A DNA stretch of 64,000 nucleotides from Cyclaneusma minus (Eukaryota > Ascomycota > Leotiomycetes > Marthamycetales > Marthamycetaceae). Location: assembly GCA_037179335.1 (NCBI GenBank), contig JAKZHN010000007.1, forward strand, positions 310,001-374,000, in the 5' to 3' direction. Shown in pieces: positions 1 through 12,682 of this stretch. Numbering within the stretch: the first letter of the stretch is position 1; each line of letters opens with the position of its first letter. Made by a program: the position numbers and the translations under genes. Under the pieces are notes generated by a model that worked only from the letters and a program-made list of their open reading frames with translations, was not told the origin of the DNA and did not search any database.

Positions 1-1
1 G

Positions 2-2257
2 GAAGGACTGCGACTGTTCAGTGGAGGTGAACAGATCAAGTCAATACCTGCAGATGAAGATACCGGTCGAAAACAACAACGCTCTGCCCGAATACTCGAA
101 AGGGACGGAGACGATGATGAAGACCTAGCAGAAGATGAAGGCTTTGTCAGTGGCGAAGACGAGCTCAACTCTGCAGACGAGGCCGAGATTACCGAAGATC
201 AATACGGAAAGGCCTTTAGGAAAGACAAGGACGACGTTACTGGTGGTGAGATCGCATTCGCAGACAGCGACTCCGATCTAGGTTCATTGTCTGGAGACGA
301 AGATGTCGAGGAAGACGACGATGGAGAAAGCGAATTCGATACCGATGATGATGGAGCAACGAGATGGAAGGATAAGCTACTCCAGAACGCTCAGGAACTT
401 CACGGAAAGAAACGCTCATACCGCACTGCCGACCTCGCAAGATTAATGTACAAGGAATCCCTGACACCTGCCGAAGTCCTGAAGAGATGGCGCGGTGAAG
501 TCGACGAGGCTCAACACATGGAAGAAAATATCGAGGATGACGACGACTTCTTCAAGAAAACTGGCGTCAAGACTACTGATGAGATCGCGGAAGACCGTAT
601 GATACCCGCACTCGACTACCAAGCACTCGAGTCAAAATGGGAGGATGAGGAGGCCATTGATACCCTGAGACAAAGATTTGCTACTACTGATCTACTGAAG
701 AACAACGGCTCTGATGACGAAGACGCAGACGATTCTGATGAAGACGATTCTGAAGACGACGATGACGAAGGTGATGGCGCATTCGAGGATCTTGAGACGG
801 GCGAGACCCACGAACCTGAGCCTGAACCCGACATCGACGCTGAGCGAGAGAAGAATGCAAAGAGAAAGGAAGAGCTGAAACTCCGCTTTGAAGAAGAAGA
901 CCGAGAAGGTTTCAATAACGATAAGGCCAAGGCCAGAAGAGAAGCCGGCGAGGATGACGAGTTTGGAGAGGATGACTGGTACGATGCACAGAAGGCACGA
1001 ATCCAAAAGCAACTCGACATCAACAAGGCGGAGTTTGAGGCACTTGACGAGCAATCTCGCGTCAATGTCGAAGGATACAAGGCTGGCAAATACGCCAGAA
1101 TTGTGCTTGAAGGCGTCCCATACGAGTTCGTCACCAAATTCAACCCAAAGATGCCCATCCTCGTTGGAGGGCTTACACCTACCGAGGATCGATTCGGCTT
1201 TGTCCAGGTCAGAATCAAGCGACATAGGTGGCACAAGAAGATCCTCAAAACCAACGACCCATTGATTTTCTCATTGGGATGGCGCCGATTCCAGACTCTG
1301 CCTGTCTACAGCATATCAGACTCGCGAATTCGGAACCGCATGCTCAAATACACACCAGAGCACATGCATTGCTTTGGCACTTTCTATGGACCACTGATCA
1401 ACCCCAACACCGGCTTTGCTTGCTTCCAGTCTTTCTCGAAGAAGAACCCTGGTTTCCGGATCGCTGCCACCGGAACCGTTCTCAACGTCGACGAGAGTAC
1501 TGAAATTACCAAGAAGCTCAAGTTGACCGGTGTACCTTACAAGATCTTCAAGAACACGGCTTTCATCAAAGACATGTTCAATTCATCGCTGGAGATTGCC
1601 AAGTTCGAAGGTGCAAGCATCCGCACCGTATCTGGCATCCGAGGACAGATCAAACGAGCCTTGAGCAAGCCCGAAGGTCATTTCCGAGCCACATTCGAGG
1701 ACAAAATCCTGATGAGCGACATTGTTTTCCTCCGAGCTTGGTACCCAGTCCGCCCACACCGTTTCTACAACCCAGTAACCAACCTTATCGGCTGGGAGGG
1801 CATGCGACTCACTGGCGAAGTACGCCGCGACGAAGGCATCCCCACACCTCAACAAAAGAACTCACTTTACAAAGCCATCGAACGACCCGAGCGCCACTTC
1901 AACCCCCTACGCGTACCCAAGAAGCTTGCCGCCGACCTGCCCTTCAAGTCTCAAATCGTGCAGATGAAGAAGCGCAGCAAGGAGACATATCTGCAGAAAC
2001 GAGCTGTGATTGTGGGCGGCGAGGAGAAGAAGGCGCGCGATCTGATGCAGAAGCTCATGACCATTCGCAAAGAGAAGGTGGCGAAGAGGCGTGAGAAGAA
2101 GGAGGAGAAGCGCAAGGAGTATCGCAAGAAGGTGGCCGAGAACCAGGAGATGCGCGCGCAGAGAGAGAAGAAGGAGAAGGCGGAGTACTTCCGCAAGGAA
2201 GGCAAGAAGCGCAAGGGTGGTGATGCTGAGGGTGGTGGTGGCAAGAGAAGACGTTGA
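2..2257 (+). CDS. BMS1: Ribosome biogenesis GTPase Bms1, C-terminal part (5' end outside window)
   Basis: The frame is open from base 2 to the TGA at 2255-2257 (751 residues) and has no start in the window, so the N-terminal GTPase domain lies to the left. Bms1 is a nucleolar GTPase of the SSU processome that brings Rcl1 to pre-ribosomes for early 18S processing. The visible part has several long Asp/Glu-rich stretches, then the conserved Bms1/Tsr1 C-terminal domain (FGFVQVRIKRHRWHKKIL, LGWRRFQTLPVYS, MHCFGTFYGP, WYPVRPHRFYNPVTN, RHFNPLRVPKKL) and a Lys/Arg-rich tail typical of nucleolar proteins. RHFNPLRVPK fits Bms1 better than Tsr1. No intron is seen in this part. Family assignment is firm; the full length cannot be judged. 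Confidence 0.95.
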   Translation, partial: EGLRLFSGGEQIKSIPADEDTGRKQQRSARILERDGDDDEDLAEDEGFVSGEDELNSADEAEITEDQYGKAFRKDKDDVTGGEIAFADSDSDLGSLSGDEDVEEDDDGESEFDTDDDGATRWKDKLLQNAQELHGKKRSYRTADLARLMYKESLTPAEVLKRWRGEVDEAQHMEENIEDDDDFFKKTGVKTTDEIAEDRMIPALDYQALESKWEDEEAIDTLRQRFATTDLLKNNGSDDEDADDSDEDDSEDDDDEGDGAFEDLETGETHEPEPEPDIDAEREKNAKRKEELKLRFEEEDREGFNNDKAKARREAGEDDEFGEDDWYDAQKARIQKQLDINKAEFEALDEQSRVNVEGYKAGKYARIVLEGVPYEFVTKFNPKMPILVGGLTPTEDRFGFVQVRIKRHRWHKKILKTNDPLIFSLGWRRFQTLPVYSISDSRIRNRMLKYTPEHMHCFGTFYGPLINPNTGFACFQSFSKKNPGFRIAATGTVLNVDESTEITKKLKLTGVPYKIFKNTAFIKDMFNSSLEIAKFEGASIRTVSGIRGQIKRALSKPEGHFRATFEDKILMSDIVFLRAWYPVRPHRFYNPVTNLIGWEGMRLTGEVRRDEGIPTPQQKNSLYKAIERPERHFNPLRVPKKLAADLPFKSQIVQMKKRSKETYLQKRAVIVGGEEKKARDLMQKLMTIRKEKVAKRREKKEEKRKEYRKKVAENQEMRAQREKKEKAEYFRKEGKKRKGGDAEGGGGKRRR

Positions 2258-3174
2258 GTTGGAGTTGTTTGTATGAGTTGCGATTGCGAGATGCCCATTG
2301 GCATTTGCTTGTTTGATGTTACTAGGGATATGGAAAAGGAAATGGGATGCATGGCTATGCATAGCATTAAAGGGCCTGACGGGCAGGCAAAACTCGCGGT
2401 ATCTAAGCGACGCTGTGGTCTGACTCAGAATCACCACCTCGTCGTAAGATACAATTGAGAAAATTCATCTAATGGAAGCAACTCGATGATGCTGTGATAT
2501 GTGACTGCTGATATGTGACTGTTCAATGTCTCGGCCTACGAGCGTTCCTTCTTCAAAGAATAAGGGGACAGCCTCAGTGGTTTATGGCCAGTCCGCCAAG
2601 AGCTTCATCGTCTCCACCCGCTCCCTGGCTTCACACCTGCTGGTCATCTCAGGTGGTGTGAAGCTTTGAGCCTTGAGGGAAAGAACTTCGCTAGAGTCCG
2701 TGGCCAAGGTAGCTGGTTTCATAAGCGACAAATAACACTGCAAATCGCCATTTCTTTCCATAAAATTGTCTGCCTCCTGCCTTCTCCGCCCTCTGCCTCG
2801 TGTACTGTCAATAGCTTGCTTTGATAACCTACATCTTCGGCGCTTCGCAATTTTTGATACTAAATGCCTTGTTCGTATAAAGCCCAATCACACACTGTCT
2901 CCCGACCTCAACTTTGAGCTTAACAAGTCGTACCAGGCAGGCTAGTAGGTAAAGGAGAGAGAGAAAGGGTAGGCCTCGGACCACGAGCCATCAGTCACCA
3001 CTTGCATCTCTCCTCAAGCTCGCCAGCAAAAATCCCCTCCAACCAAAACTGAACCACGAAATGTCCATCAGAATTCATCAATTCATCCTTTTCGCATTTC
3101 AAAACAGTCCCATCTCTCCTACATCCCTACAAAACACGTTACCTCCAATCCACTCACAGGGTTCTTAACTTCTT
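2258..3174. other. Intergenic, convergent 3' ends of BMS1 and a dehydrogenase gene
   Basis: This gap lies between the stops of two convergent genes. I see no convincing ORF, RNA gene or repeat in it; the short open frames here show no recognisable protein character. Confidence 0.6.
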
Positions 3175-4642
3175 TCACAGCTTACTCTCAATCTCCTTCA
3201 CACCCGGTACAACCTCAATCACCAATTTCCCAAACTGCCGACCGCTCTTCATATCCTCGAACAAGCCATCAATGTCCGCCAGATTGTCCAAGCCCTTCAC
3301 CACCCGCGACACCACCGGCTTGATTTTCTTGGAGCGTACGAATTGCACCATGGCGGCAAATTCTTGGCGCGAGCCCATGGTGGAGCCGCGGAGTTCGATG
3401 TTCTTCATTACTGCTGCCATCGACCAGTCCATTTTGGGGGAGATGGTCATGCCGTAGATGGATATGATGCCGCCGTTCTGATGAACGTTTATGTTAGTTC
3501 GGGCTTTGTGAAGATATAGGTAGGTAGGTGAGGGGATATGGGGAGTAGGAGAGTTTGAGAGACGGACGAACCTTGAGCAACTTAACACTCTTCGAAACAA
3601 TATCCCCCCCAGCACCATCAACCACGGCATCAAGATACGGCCTATCCTTCGGCAGCATCTTGCTCAACTCCTTCTCCCACTCTTTAGTCTTGTAAATCAC
3701 ACCTCCCTGCGCACCCAACTCTTTCGCTTTTTGTATCTTCTCTTCGCTTCCACTCGTAACCCAGACTCTATTGTTGCAAGTTAGCTGTCGTGCGCAATTC
3801 CCCCATAGCCATTTCGAGCTTCTTCCAGCATTCAAAATCTTCGCAAATATCAAACTTCGTCTCGTACAACTTTTCAAAAGAATGGTGGGAGCATACCTAG
3901 CCCCCATGGCCACAGCGAACTGCAAAACCATCAGCGCAACCCCGCCTCCAATCCCCGTAACCAGCACATTATCCCCTCTCTTCACCTCCCCTTTCGTAAC
4001 CAACGCCCGCCACCCCGTCAGCCCCGTCAGCGGCAGCGCCGCCGCTTCCACATCGCTCAAATGTTCCGGACACACCTCCACCTCACGTTCCCCCACCACC
4101 ACCTCCTCAGCGCCCATGCCATAATTCACAAACTTGCTTCCTCCCACCACACTATAAGCTTTTTCCGGCCCCTTGACATCTTCCGCCCATCCACTGCCTG
4201 GGTTGATAATAACGCGCAAAGGCGATGCTGAAGAAGCGCCGTAGGAACCGGAGGCGCGTGAGATGATGGTCCCGCAGCCGTCGGCTAACAGGGGAGCAGA
4301 AAAGGAAATGCCGGGGTACAGGGCTTGGCGGATGAAGAGATCGCGGTGGTTGAGGGCAGCGGCGTGGATTTTCACGAGGACTTCGCCGTGTTTGGGGGTT
4401 GGGGTTGGGTGGTCTATGATCTGGAGCCTGCAAGTATGGAAATATGTAAGTATGAACTAGATACCTGGGATTGGATTGAAAAGTTTGAAAAGTTTGAAAA
4501 CTGGGTCTTAAGGGGAAAGAAAGAAAGGAATTGAGTGAGGTTTGGAGACTTGGGGGAGCGGAAAATGGATTAAAGGAACGTACGGGTAGTAGACTTGCCC
4601 GGGCTTGCCTTCGATTTGCTTGATGGTGAGGGCTTTCGGCAT
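3175..4642 (-). CDS. Zinc-type/quinone oxidoreductase-like medium-chain dehydrogenase
   Basis: Four exons give 362 residues: 4642-4584, 4427-3897, 3767-3572, 3477-3175. Each junction has GT donors and AG acceptors and restores a medium-chain dehydrogenase/reductase (MDR) reading frame. The start MPKALTIKQIEG is the first ATG of the restored frame. The GroES-like N-terminal domain contains AALNHRDLFIRQALYPGI, and the Rossmann fold has VLVTGIGGGVALMVLQFAVAMGA, an NAD(P)-binding glycine motif. Then come DAVVDGAGGDIVSKSVKLLK and GGIISIYGMT. The catalytic-zinc cysteines of classical alcohol dehydrogenases are not evident and LNHRD is typical of the quinone-oxidoreductase-like branch, so a zinc-independent NADPH reductase is more likely. 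The substrate cannot be told. It is convergent with BMS1. Confidence 0.9.
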
Positions 4643-5496
4643 GATGAATACTCTACAGAGACGGCTCTGTGAAAACGAATGGGAGATGAGAGAAAATCCA
4701 ATGGGTTTCAATTGTTCTTGGGGATTGAAGTGGTGCATAAAAAGTAGAAGCAGAAGTGATAGAAGATGACGGGAGATAAAGTAGGTAGCTTACCAGCAAT
4801 GAGCTCACAGCTCTCCACACATATCATCGCGGGGTGTGTCAAAGCTCCAGCCTTCGGTTCCCCGCAGCCGAGGTACGATGCTTGGTGGGGCGACTGGACG
4901 ATCCGAAGCTCGAGGCGATTGAGGGATCAATGTCTATGTTAGGAATAATATCTTCGTGTTTTTGAACTACCGATAGGAAAGATCTTGGATTGACAAAGAT
5001 GATTCGCTAGTTCCTAGCTGACCTGGGAGGTTTCCAAGTCCCGATGTGACATGTAGAAGTGCCGACTTACCGTGCCCCTGGACGTTTCTTCGTCGCCGGT
5101 ATCCTCAAAAAGACTCGTTCAGAACTTCAGCCTGCCCACGAATCACGAACGAACTTGGCTCAGGAAGCCAGACCATCACCGCAGACGAATAAAATCCCGT
5201 TAGTGACAAAGACACGCAAGCCTCAAATAGCTGAAAACTAGTAAATTTCGCTCTGTGTATCCCAAGAAGCTCTTACAGCGACTGGCATTGATCGCAGTGG
5301 CCTTTCAAAAACTCCAGTAAGCCCATGCTTATTTGCAACCTAACCATGCTGTGATCAGTAGCACCGTAGAACGCCATATCAGATATGTACCTGCCGAACA
5401 TGAGTTGAACATAATATCTTCCCATGGGTATTTCCCTCCCATAGGTATCTCCTGCCGAATCCATACCTCGGACCATATCCCCATATCCTCATGCCC
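4643..5496. other. Intergenic, promoter side of the dehydrogenase gene
   Basis: About 850 bp between the dehydrogenase start and the 3' end of the ATRIP gene on the same strand. No gene, RNA or repeat recognised. Confidence 0.55.
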
Positions 5497-7991
5497 TCAA
5501 GTCATAGTCTCATCCTCATCCTCCTCCAATCTCATATCGTTAAATGCCGCATTGATCGACTCTCCCTCTTCCGGCGAAACCCACATTTCCAACAACTCTC
5601 TTGCACAAGCCACTACTTCGGCATCAATGCCGTCATCAAGCACCGACTCAACGTCCTTGACATCTGAGAAGGTCAGGCGCGAGAGACAGGTGAGGTATTT
5701 TTGCACGCCGCCGTGGACGCTGGTTAGTTGGCGTTGCATGTTGATGTGTTTGTCGTAGGTCACGACGACGTAATGGATGAGGCGAATTCCTAGGTTGATG
5801 TTTCGCGCCCTATTCCTCGTCAGTTTGAAGTTTACTCGGGATATGGAATGCGGCAAAAGGGAATAGGGGGTAAAGATGAAATGAAAGAAGAACTCACGTC
5901 TGCTCATGCCCACTCCGGTAATCATACAACGCATCCATCTGATCACACAAAAACCTCACAATCTTCCCAATCGCATACTTATGAACCGCCAACGCCTCGC
6001 CCCCCACATCACTCCTACAAAACCCATTCAGCGCCCTCAGAATCTCCCAATGCAACACCTGTAGCTCACTCGATTCCTCCCTCAATTCCTCCTCATCCCC
6101 CTCTTCCTCATCCTTCGAACTCGGAAACTGCCACGCAAGCCCCGGCGTCACGCGACTGATGATATGTCCCGCAAACTCGACCTGCTTCTTCCGGTCACCG
6201 ACGATAGGGCCGACGGAGTCTTTCATCACCGAGGTGGAGAGGATGTGGAGCATGAGCTGGAAGTCGCGGATTTGCATTTGCGGGGAGAGAGTCATGAGCA
6301 CGAAGTTGAGTTGGGTTTGTTTCCAGAATTGAGTGAGGGAGGGGAGGGAGCGGAGGCAGCCGATGGCGCAGAGGTGGATTATGGAGAGGCAGGGAGAGAT
6401 GCTGATATTTTCTTCGATTGCTTTGGGGATTGGATCGTGGTTGAAGCGAGGGACGCCGATGAGATTGCCGGTGTCTTGGGCGATGGGGAGGAGGGTGGAG
6501 ATTATGTGGGGGGCGATGGAGAAGGTTTTGAGTTCGAGGGCGAATGTGAGGAGGTCTATGAGGAGGTGGACTGGTTTGTACTGGTGTAATGTCAGCCAAG
6601 GTTGATATGACAAAAGTTGGACGGAAATAGGGGCGAAAGGCTCACGTATTTCTCCTTGATACATTGCTCCCACATGGAGATGAGCAATTGACAGAACTCC
6701 ACGGGGAAATTTGAGGCTGGCTTCTTCGATCCTAAGAGGGGGAGTTTCCCTAATATGACGGCCGAGAAAGATGCTCCGGGCGACGAGGGAAACGCATAGG
6801 TCGTAAATTGTTCGAAAGTCAGGGGCTTGCCGTGGGCACTCCGATGATCGAGCATCATTTGTAGAAACTATACAATCAGCAATAGGCACTTGTTTTCTAC
6901 AGCCAGCGTTACTCACGTCAAATCTCTCATCGGACTGTCCCAGTTTCTCAAGCAGACTTTCATCAATTGTGATTCCTGCTGCTACTTTTGGATCATCTTC
7001 CACCCTGACATCCAACGACGCTCCCATTGGGCTATCTTGTCCCTTCCGCTTCCGCTTCGCCCCAGGCTTAGTCGGCGTTCCATGATTCGACCTCCTCGCA
7101 TTGAATTTCGAAGGCGATATCATCTGCAGATCATCGTCATCGAAGCCATCTCTATGAGGTGCCGCCTTCTTGTTCTTCTTCGGAGTAACTGGTTCGCCAT
7201 TGGCCTTCCAATTCGCCTTTCGCAGACTCCGCGCCCTCTCCGCTTCCTCGGCCAGATCTCGTTTTGTAAATTTCAGTTCCGTTGCAGCTTTTCGTTCAGC
7301 CTCTTTCGAAGCCTCGATTTCGCGCTGCTGTTTGGCAAAGTTGTCTTCGTGAAGTTTTCGGTAGGCTGCTAGTTCTCGCTCATGCTCTTTGCGGGCTTTC
7401 TCTTCTTTCTTGCGGACGATGGATATTTCTCCGTCTTTCGCATTGACCTGTTGCTCTAAGGCTTGGATTCGCTGGAGTAGCTGCCAGTTGTCAGACATGG
7501 TATCTTCGTTATATAGGAATTTCTGGCAACCATACCTGTTCATTCTGAAGGCGGATAGCCTCTGCCGAGGTGTCATTGGTGAGATCTACCGTCGGGTTTC
7601 TTTGTTGATTAGGAATTGTTGCTGGCCGCACCACTGAAGGCGGTGGTCGCATCGACTGAACATTGGACGGGCGCGATTGGGACGGTACAGACCGGTCTGC
7701 AATTGCAGTCTGGTAGGCGGGTGTTCCATAGCTGGGTTGAACCGGTGGTCGGAACTGAGCGGTTTGGGCAGGGAATTGCGGAGGGTTTTTGGCAGTATCG
7801 ACTACCTCGACATCAACGTCCTCATCATCGAAATCGTCACCATAATCCGAGGAGGCAGGATTCAGGGGCTGGGCCTGGGTAAACTGGGTGAAGCGAATGG
7901 CCTGGCTCTCTATTTCGTCCAGCTGGTCTACCGGGAGATCATCGAAGGCACCATCGTCAAAGGGATCGTCCCCCTCATCGAATCCGGTCAT
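5497..7991 (-). CDS. DNA-damage checkpoint protein ATRIP/Rad26/Lcd1 (UvsD-like)
   Basis: Five exons encode 745 residues: 7991-7536, 7480-6917, 6867-6646, 6580-5898, 5809-5497. ATRIP proteins bind the ATR/Mec1 kinase and tether it to RPA-coated single-stranded DNA. The N-terminus is acidic (MTGFDEGDDPFDDGAFDDL), as in the RPA-binding end of the family. The first intron joins RLQNEQ to LLQRIQALEQQ, giving a coiled coil of about 100 residues (QQVNAKDGEISIVRKKEEK) that matches fungal Rad26/UvsD. A basic, nuclear-signal-like stretch follows (KPGAKRKRKGQ), then a helical C-terminal half and an acidic tail ending EEDEDETMT. Intron 1 has a CTGAC branch site. The length suits the family (roughly 700-850). 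The assignment rests on the N-terminal pattern because the C-terminal half is poorly conserved. Confidence 0.82.
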
Positions 7992-8835
7992 CTCGACTCA
8001 TTTGAAGCAGTTTTCAGAGCAAGGAATGCAAAATAATTGTCACGTCGCGTGTGGACAGTTGCAAACGCGATTCGGAAATCAATCAATGGATATGGAGGTA
8101 TTCTGCCAGTGCACACCGCCGTGGGGCCTTGGCGCACAGACTATCGCGATATCGGGATCCAGGCTCGCGGGCCGTTGCAGGTTCCGAGCTCCCTTTCACC
8201 AGACTCCAGTTCCCGCTGATACCATCAAGCCGGCTCCAAGTTTTTCTGGGCTGGGCCGCTGTAACGGTGTCTCTAGAAGTCAATTTTGACGCCACTGTTG
8301 ATTGGCTGAAAAGTACAAGCGTTTTTGTACCTGATGCTACCAGAATCACATGCTTCTGGATCTGCTACCAGCTTCAGTGACACGTTCATGTTGAAATTAA
8401 GAAAAGAAATACGACTTCATAAAATTAGAATTAAGATTTCCAGCTGGTGGCAGTTAATTTGAACCCCCTCGTATACTTGGGTTTGGGGGCCGATCACAAG
8501 CTTGAAAGGCAGCTCTCAACACGCTGAGGCTGACGTAGCAGCACAGGCGACAGCGAGGCCAAGACCGCCTAACAGCAAGCCGGAGGAGCACTGCTGGCTG
8601 TCAAAATTCACCCCCAAAGTGACAAGGTCACCTCACCACCGGACGCAATCAACACTCCACTGTCCGACCGGCAGAGTCACCTTGTCCCACAATACCCAAG
8701 CCTCCATGCTTCCGCGCACAGCCTGCTAAAAGCGCGTGCACTTGAGTGCAGAGATCTCACGACCGACCCGGACCAGCCGCGACAACCCCAACTTTTCACC
8801 GCGACTGCCCGCGTGCTGCGAACAAACCGCCCGCC
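7992..8835. other. Bidirectional promoter region between ATRIP and CDS1
   Basis: 844 bp between two divergent starts, so it should hold both promoters. No ORF or repeat of note was seen. Confidence 0.55.
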
Positions 8836-10533
8836 ATGGCGAAACCACGTCGCAATATCAAGTTCAATCATAGGCAGACATCTAATGGCCATTCTACCGG
8901 CTTGGACGGGAGGAAGGACAGCTTCTCGGACATCTCAGAGGCTGGCTCCGAGGTCGATTCCCAGCAGCCCAAAGCGGGCACCGGCTCTGATATCGCCCAA
9001 GAGGTATGTGTTCTGGAAACATGGGAAAGCAGAACGAAGGGGAGGAATTGTGGGAAGCCAGATTACAACATGCAGCAAAAACTGACACCTTCAACAGGAA
9101 CAACCCAAGCCCGTCTCCGAGTACGAAAAGAAGAAGCAGACCTTCATCACCCGAACAATATGGACCTTTGCCATGATCGCCTTTTTCTTCGGCGCCATGT
9201 TCATGGGCCACTTATACATAATCGGTATTGTCACCGCCGTACAGATCATCTCGTTCAAGGAGGTTATTGCCATCGCAAATGTGCCCAGTCGCGCGAGACG
9301 ACTCCGCTTTACGAAGGCGCTGAACTGGTACTGGCTGGCGACGACTATGTACTTTCTCTACGGAGAGAGTGTCATCTACTATTTCAAGCATATTGTGCTG
9401 GTTGACAAGGTGCTGTTGCCTTTTGCAACTCACCATAGATTCATCAGTTTTATGCTCTATGTAATCGGTAGGTCTTCAAGCTACACTTTGACTCGTCTTA
9501 TGCCCTTTGCTCTTTCCACCCCTTACTCCCTTGGCCAAAATTTATAGCAGCTAACACAATTGACAGGATTCGTCTTCTTCGTTGCCAGCCTACAAGCTGG
9601 ACACTACCGATTCCAGTTCACCCAATTCGCCTGGACCCATATGGCCCTCTACCTAATCGTAGTCCAAGCCCACTTCATCATGAACAACGTCTTCGAGGGC
9701 ATGATCTGGTTCTTCCTCCCCGTCTCCCTAGTAATCACCAACGACATCTTCGCCTATGTCTGCGGTATCACATTCGGCCGAACCCAACTGATCAAGCTAT
9801 CGCCAAAAAAGACCGTCGAAGGTTTCGTCGGAGCCTGGATCTGCACTGTCATATTCGGAGTCGGCATGACCAACGTGCTCATGCGCTACAAGTACTTCAT
9901 CTGCCCTGTCAACGTAAGTCACATTCTTGTTTCAATACCCTTAGTCACCCCCAAATGCTAACATATTCCAGGACCTCGGCGCCAACCTCTGGACCGGCCT
10001 CGAATGCACCCCAAACCCCGTCTTCGTCGAACGCGCCTACTACCTCCCATCCTGGTTCCCCCTATTCTCCAAATTCCTCATGGCACCCATGCAAATCCAC
10101 ATCCTAAACTTCGCGACCTTCGCCTCCCTAATCGCGCCCTTCGGCGGCTTCTTCGCCTCCGGTCTCAAACGAACCTTCAAAATCAAAGACTTTGGCGATT
10201 CGATCCCTGGCCACGGTGGAATTACGGATCGCATGGATTGCCAGTTCATCATGGGGTTCTTTGCTTACATGTATTATCATAGCTTTATTGCGGTTTACAA
10301 GGTGTCGCTGGGAGGCGTGATTGAGACGGCGGTGACGGGGTTGACGACGGAGGAGCAGGTGGAGTTGGTGAGGGGGATGGCGAAGCATTTGTTTAATCAG
10401 GGGGTTGTGCCTGATACGGTCAGTTTTCCCTTCCATCCTCTCCTTTCATCTACCCCCCAAGCACGAAGAGATATGCTGATCTCGAATTCTCTTGCAGGTA
10501 CTCGACTGCCTAAACGTAGTCCTAAAACGGTGA
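8836..10533 (+). CDS. CDS1: Phosphatidate cytidylyltransferase (CDP-diacylglycerol synthase)
   Basis: Five exons encode 455 residues: 8836-9003, 9098-9467, 9567-9913, 9972-10418, 10498-10533. The enzyme makes CDP-diacylglycerol from phosphatidic acid and CTP in the ER membrane, the precursor for phosphatidylinositol and other phospholipids. Several hydrophobic segments are visible (TFAMIAFFFGAMFMGHLYII, MALYLIVVQAHFIMNNVF, WICTVIFGVGMTNVLM). The family signature is complete: SGLKRTFKIKDFGDSIPGHG followed by GITDRMD. FGRTQLIKLSPKKTVEGFVG is also diagnostic. The start has a GCC before ATG; an in-frame ATG-like codon at 8746 would add 30 residues but lies in an unlikely leader. The last exon is only 36 nt (VLDCLNVVLKR). 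Confidence 0.97.
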
Positions 10534-11804
10534 CGAGACGATTCGGGGTGTCGTTCGGACAGATTCGGAAGATTTTTTGCTTCGTTTATGATTGATGAAC
10601 CAAGCCTGTAGCTCACTTGCATCTGCCGTTCATGTACAAATATGCGTTTTTTTACTTCTCTGGGGCGCGTTGTTTTTTTTCGGGGCATCAGGAGATGATT
10701 TTTACGGGGTTTCAAAGGACATGGTGTGAGCGAGTGTGGACCAAGGAAGGGTTCGGTTCACACTCCATTGGCGATTCTGAGAAAAGTGGGGGAAATGAAG
10801 ATTCAAACACCCCTACTACCTAATGCAAAAAGACGAGACGACTTTGGCGACTTGGCTAGGCGCCTTTGCTTTGGTGCTTTGGTGCTTTGCAGACTTGGAG
10901 CAGCGAGGACTTTGGTTTGATGTGGATTGTTCCCTTTTTTTTCTCCTTTTCTCCTTCTTTCGGTTCTTTCGGATCATCATTCATTGGCCTCTTTACTTCT
11001 TGTTGATTTGGGGTTGTGTTATGTTCTTCTAACTGTGTTGCCGAGGAGGCTCTTGACTGTCAGACTGATCATGCAGTGTACAGTGGAAGACGGTGAAGGG
11101 CGGAATGTGGGCAGAGGTGGGTGATCATCACCCTGCCTACGGTTCCAATGCACAATATATATACTGACACCTTTCGTGCTTGTACCTCGAGGCCCGGACT
11201 GCTAAATTCCAGAGTTTCTGGAACACTGGAGCGAGTACAACAGACTCTGCACGAGCGATTTGTCTTGCTCCCAGTTGGTGCCAGTGCGTGCTACTAGTAG
11301 TTCACCTGAATGCAGGTCAGCATTCGATCATCTGATTCATGCTCTTCACTTTCCACTTCTTCAAGTATCCCATGTTTTTCAACAGATGGTCGATATTGAC
11401 GATTTCCGGCTCCGGCAGCAGGTGGGTAAACCTGCAGTACTCTAGGAAAGCTGTGGGTTGGGTGTTGACCATTGATGTTCGGCATCATCTGCTTTCTTTC
11501 TTTCTTTGCAAGATTTAGCGGCCAATGACAAGAGATCGAACTCGTACTCGGTGACCTGCATGGATTTCCCGAAGACGTCGGACTGGAGTTCGCGCGGGGT
11601 ATGTCGTCCTGATGGGAATTTATACAAGTATCCGGCGGGGTTTCTGGATTGAAACGTGCTGTGGCTTTTTTGCCGCGCGAAGGAGAACATGTGGATGTCT
11701 GAGTTATTGGACCCTTATTTACCAGGTAGGGCTAGGTAGGGCTGGGTATGGAAGCACGCTGTGCGAGACCGTGCTGGAGATATGTCTTTGAAAGCATCCG
11801 AGGG

Positions 11805-11872
11805 CACGTCAAGTGAGACGAGTGAGACGAGGTCGAGGAAGCACGTCAAGCACGTCAAGCACGTCAAGCTGG
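11805..11872. repeat. CACGTCAAG / GTGAGACGA short tandem repeats
   Basis: CACGTCAAG occurs once near 11806 and then three times head to tail near 11841-11870; between them GTGAGACGA is repeated twice. It is non-coding and was read directly from the sequence. Confidence 0.7.
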
Positions 11873-12074
11873 AAGGGCGGCAGTGCCATCAGTACCCAAG
11901 GTCCTGAGGACTTCGGCGCCTTCTTTGTGCACGATGGCTATGCCGGGCTGTCGATTCCACGAGGATCGGCCCGGACGAAAGAAGGAGGGGAGGGGATTGA
12001 GGGTCATGCGGCTTGTTGGTCGAGTGAGTGGAGTGGAGTGGAGTGTGGACTTCTTAAACGACGGACATGACATG

Positions 12075-12095
12075 ACACCAATTGCCAATTGGTGT
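12075..12095. repeat. Perfect 21-bp palindrome
   Basis: ACACCAATTG, one central C, CAATTGGTGT. The half-site ATTGGTGTCG recurs inside both units of the adjacent 95-bp tandem repeat, so it could be a protein-binding site; that role is inferred. Confidence 0.6.
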
Positions 12096-12106
12096 GGTTT
12101 CCGACC

Positions 12107-12293
12107 TGGCACTCTCGTATACACAATGAGTTTTGGGCCTTCGGCCAACCGGTCAATCGGCCTACTTCTCTTCGAATTGGTGTCGACCGTTTTCTCTGAC
12201 CGGGCACTCTCGTATACACGATGAGTTTTGGCCAACCGGTCAATCGGCCTACGGTGACCTACCTCTCTTCGATTGGTGTCGAACGTTTCTGTA
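12107..12293. repeat. Two-copy tandem repeat, about 95 bp
   Basis: CACTCTCGTATACAC starts at 12110 and again at 12205. Each unit then has GATGAGTTTTGG or a close form, CCAACCGGTCAATCGGCCTAC, and ATTGGTGTCGA. The copies differ by small indels, so the duplication is not brand new. Confidence 0.8.
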
Positions 12294-12682
12294 CCCGACA
12301 GAATACATAGCAGGTATGAATTGTATTGGCTCGTGGCTATTGCGTGGGTGTTGACAGGGGTTGATGCATGAGCGGGATGGAGGGGGTTCTGGATGATATT
12401 GGCGATTGTGTTCTAGAAGCAGTGTTCACCAGTGTTGGCTTGATCAGATAATCGGAATGTCGAAGTTTTGTACTCGTCGGTCTTTACGAGATCTCGGTGG
12501 TTCTTGGTGGTACGAGTGTGCAAGAACAGACAATACGAATGTCGAAATGATGAGGTAGAATTTGTGGTGGACTGGTCAATGGTTGATGACGGACATATGA
12601 GATCATGAGGGGAATGGTGGAGATATGCGGGGCGAGTACGCTCCACCATTGAACATTAATCCAACTTTGAACGACGTCGATA

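Noticed and set aside
616..1254. Ser-rich ORF antisense to BMS1
   Set aside because: It is the mirror of the acidic, GA-rich coding sequence of BMS1 and shows no independent features.
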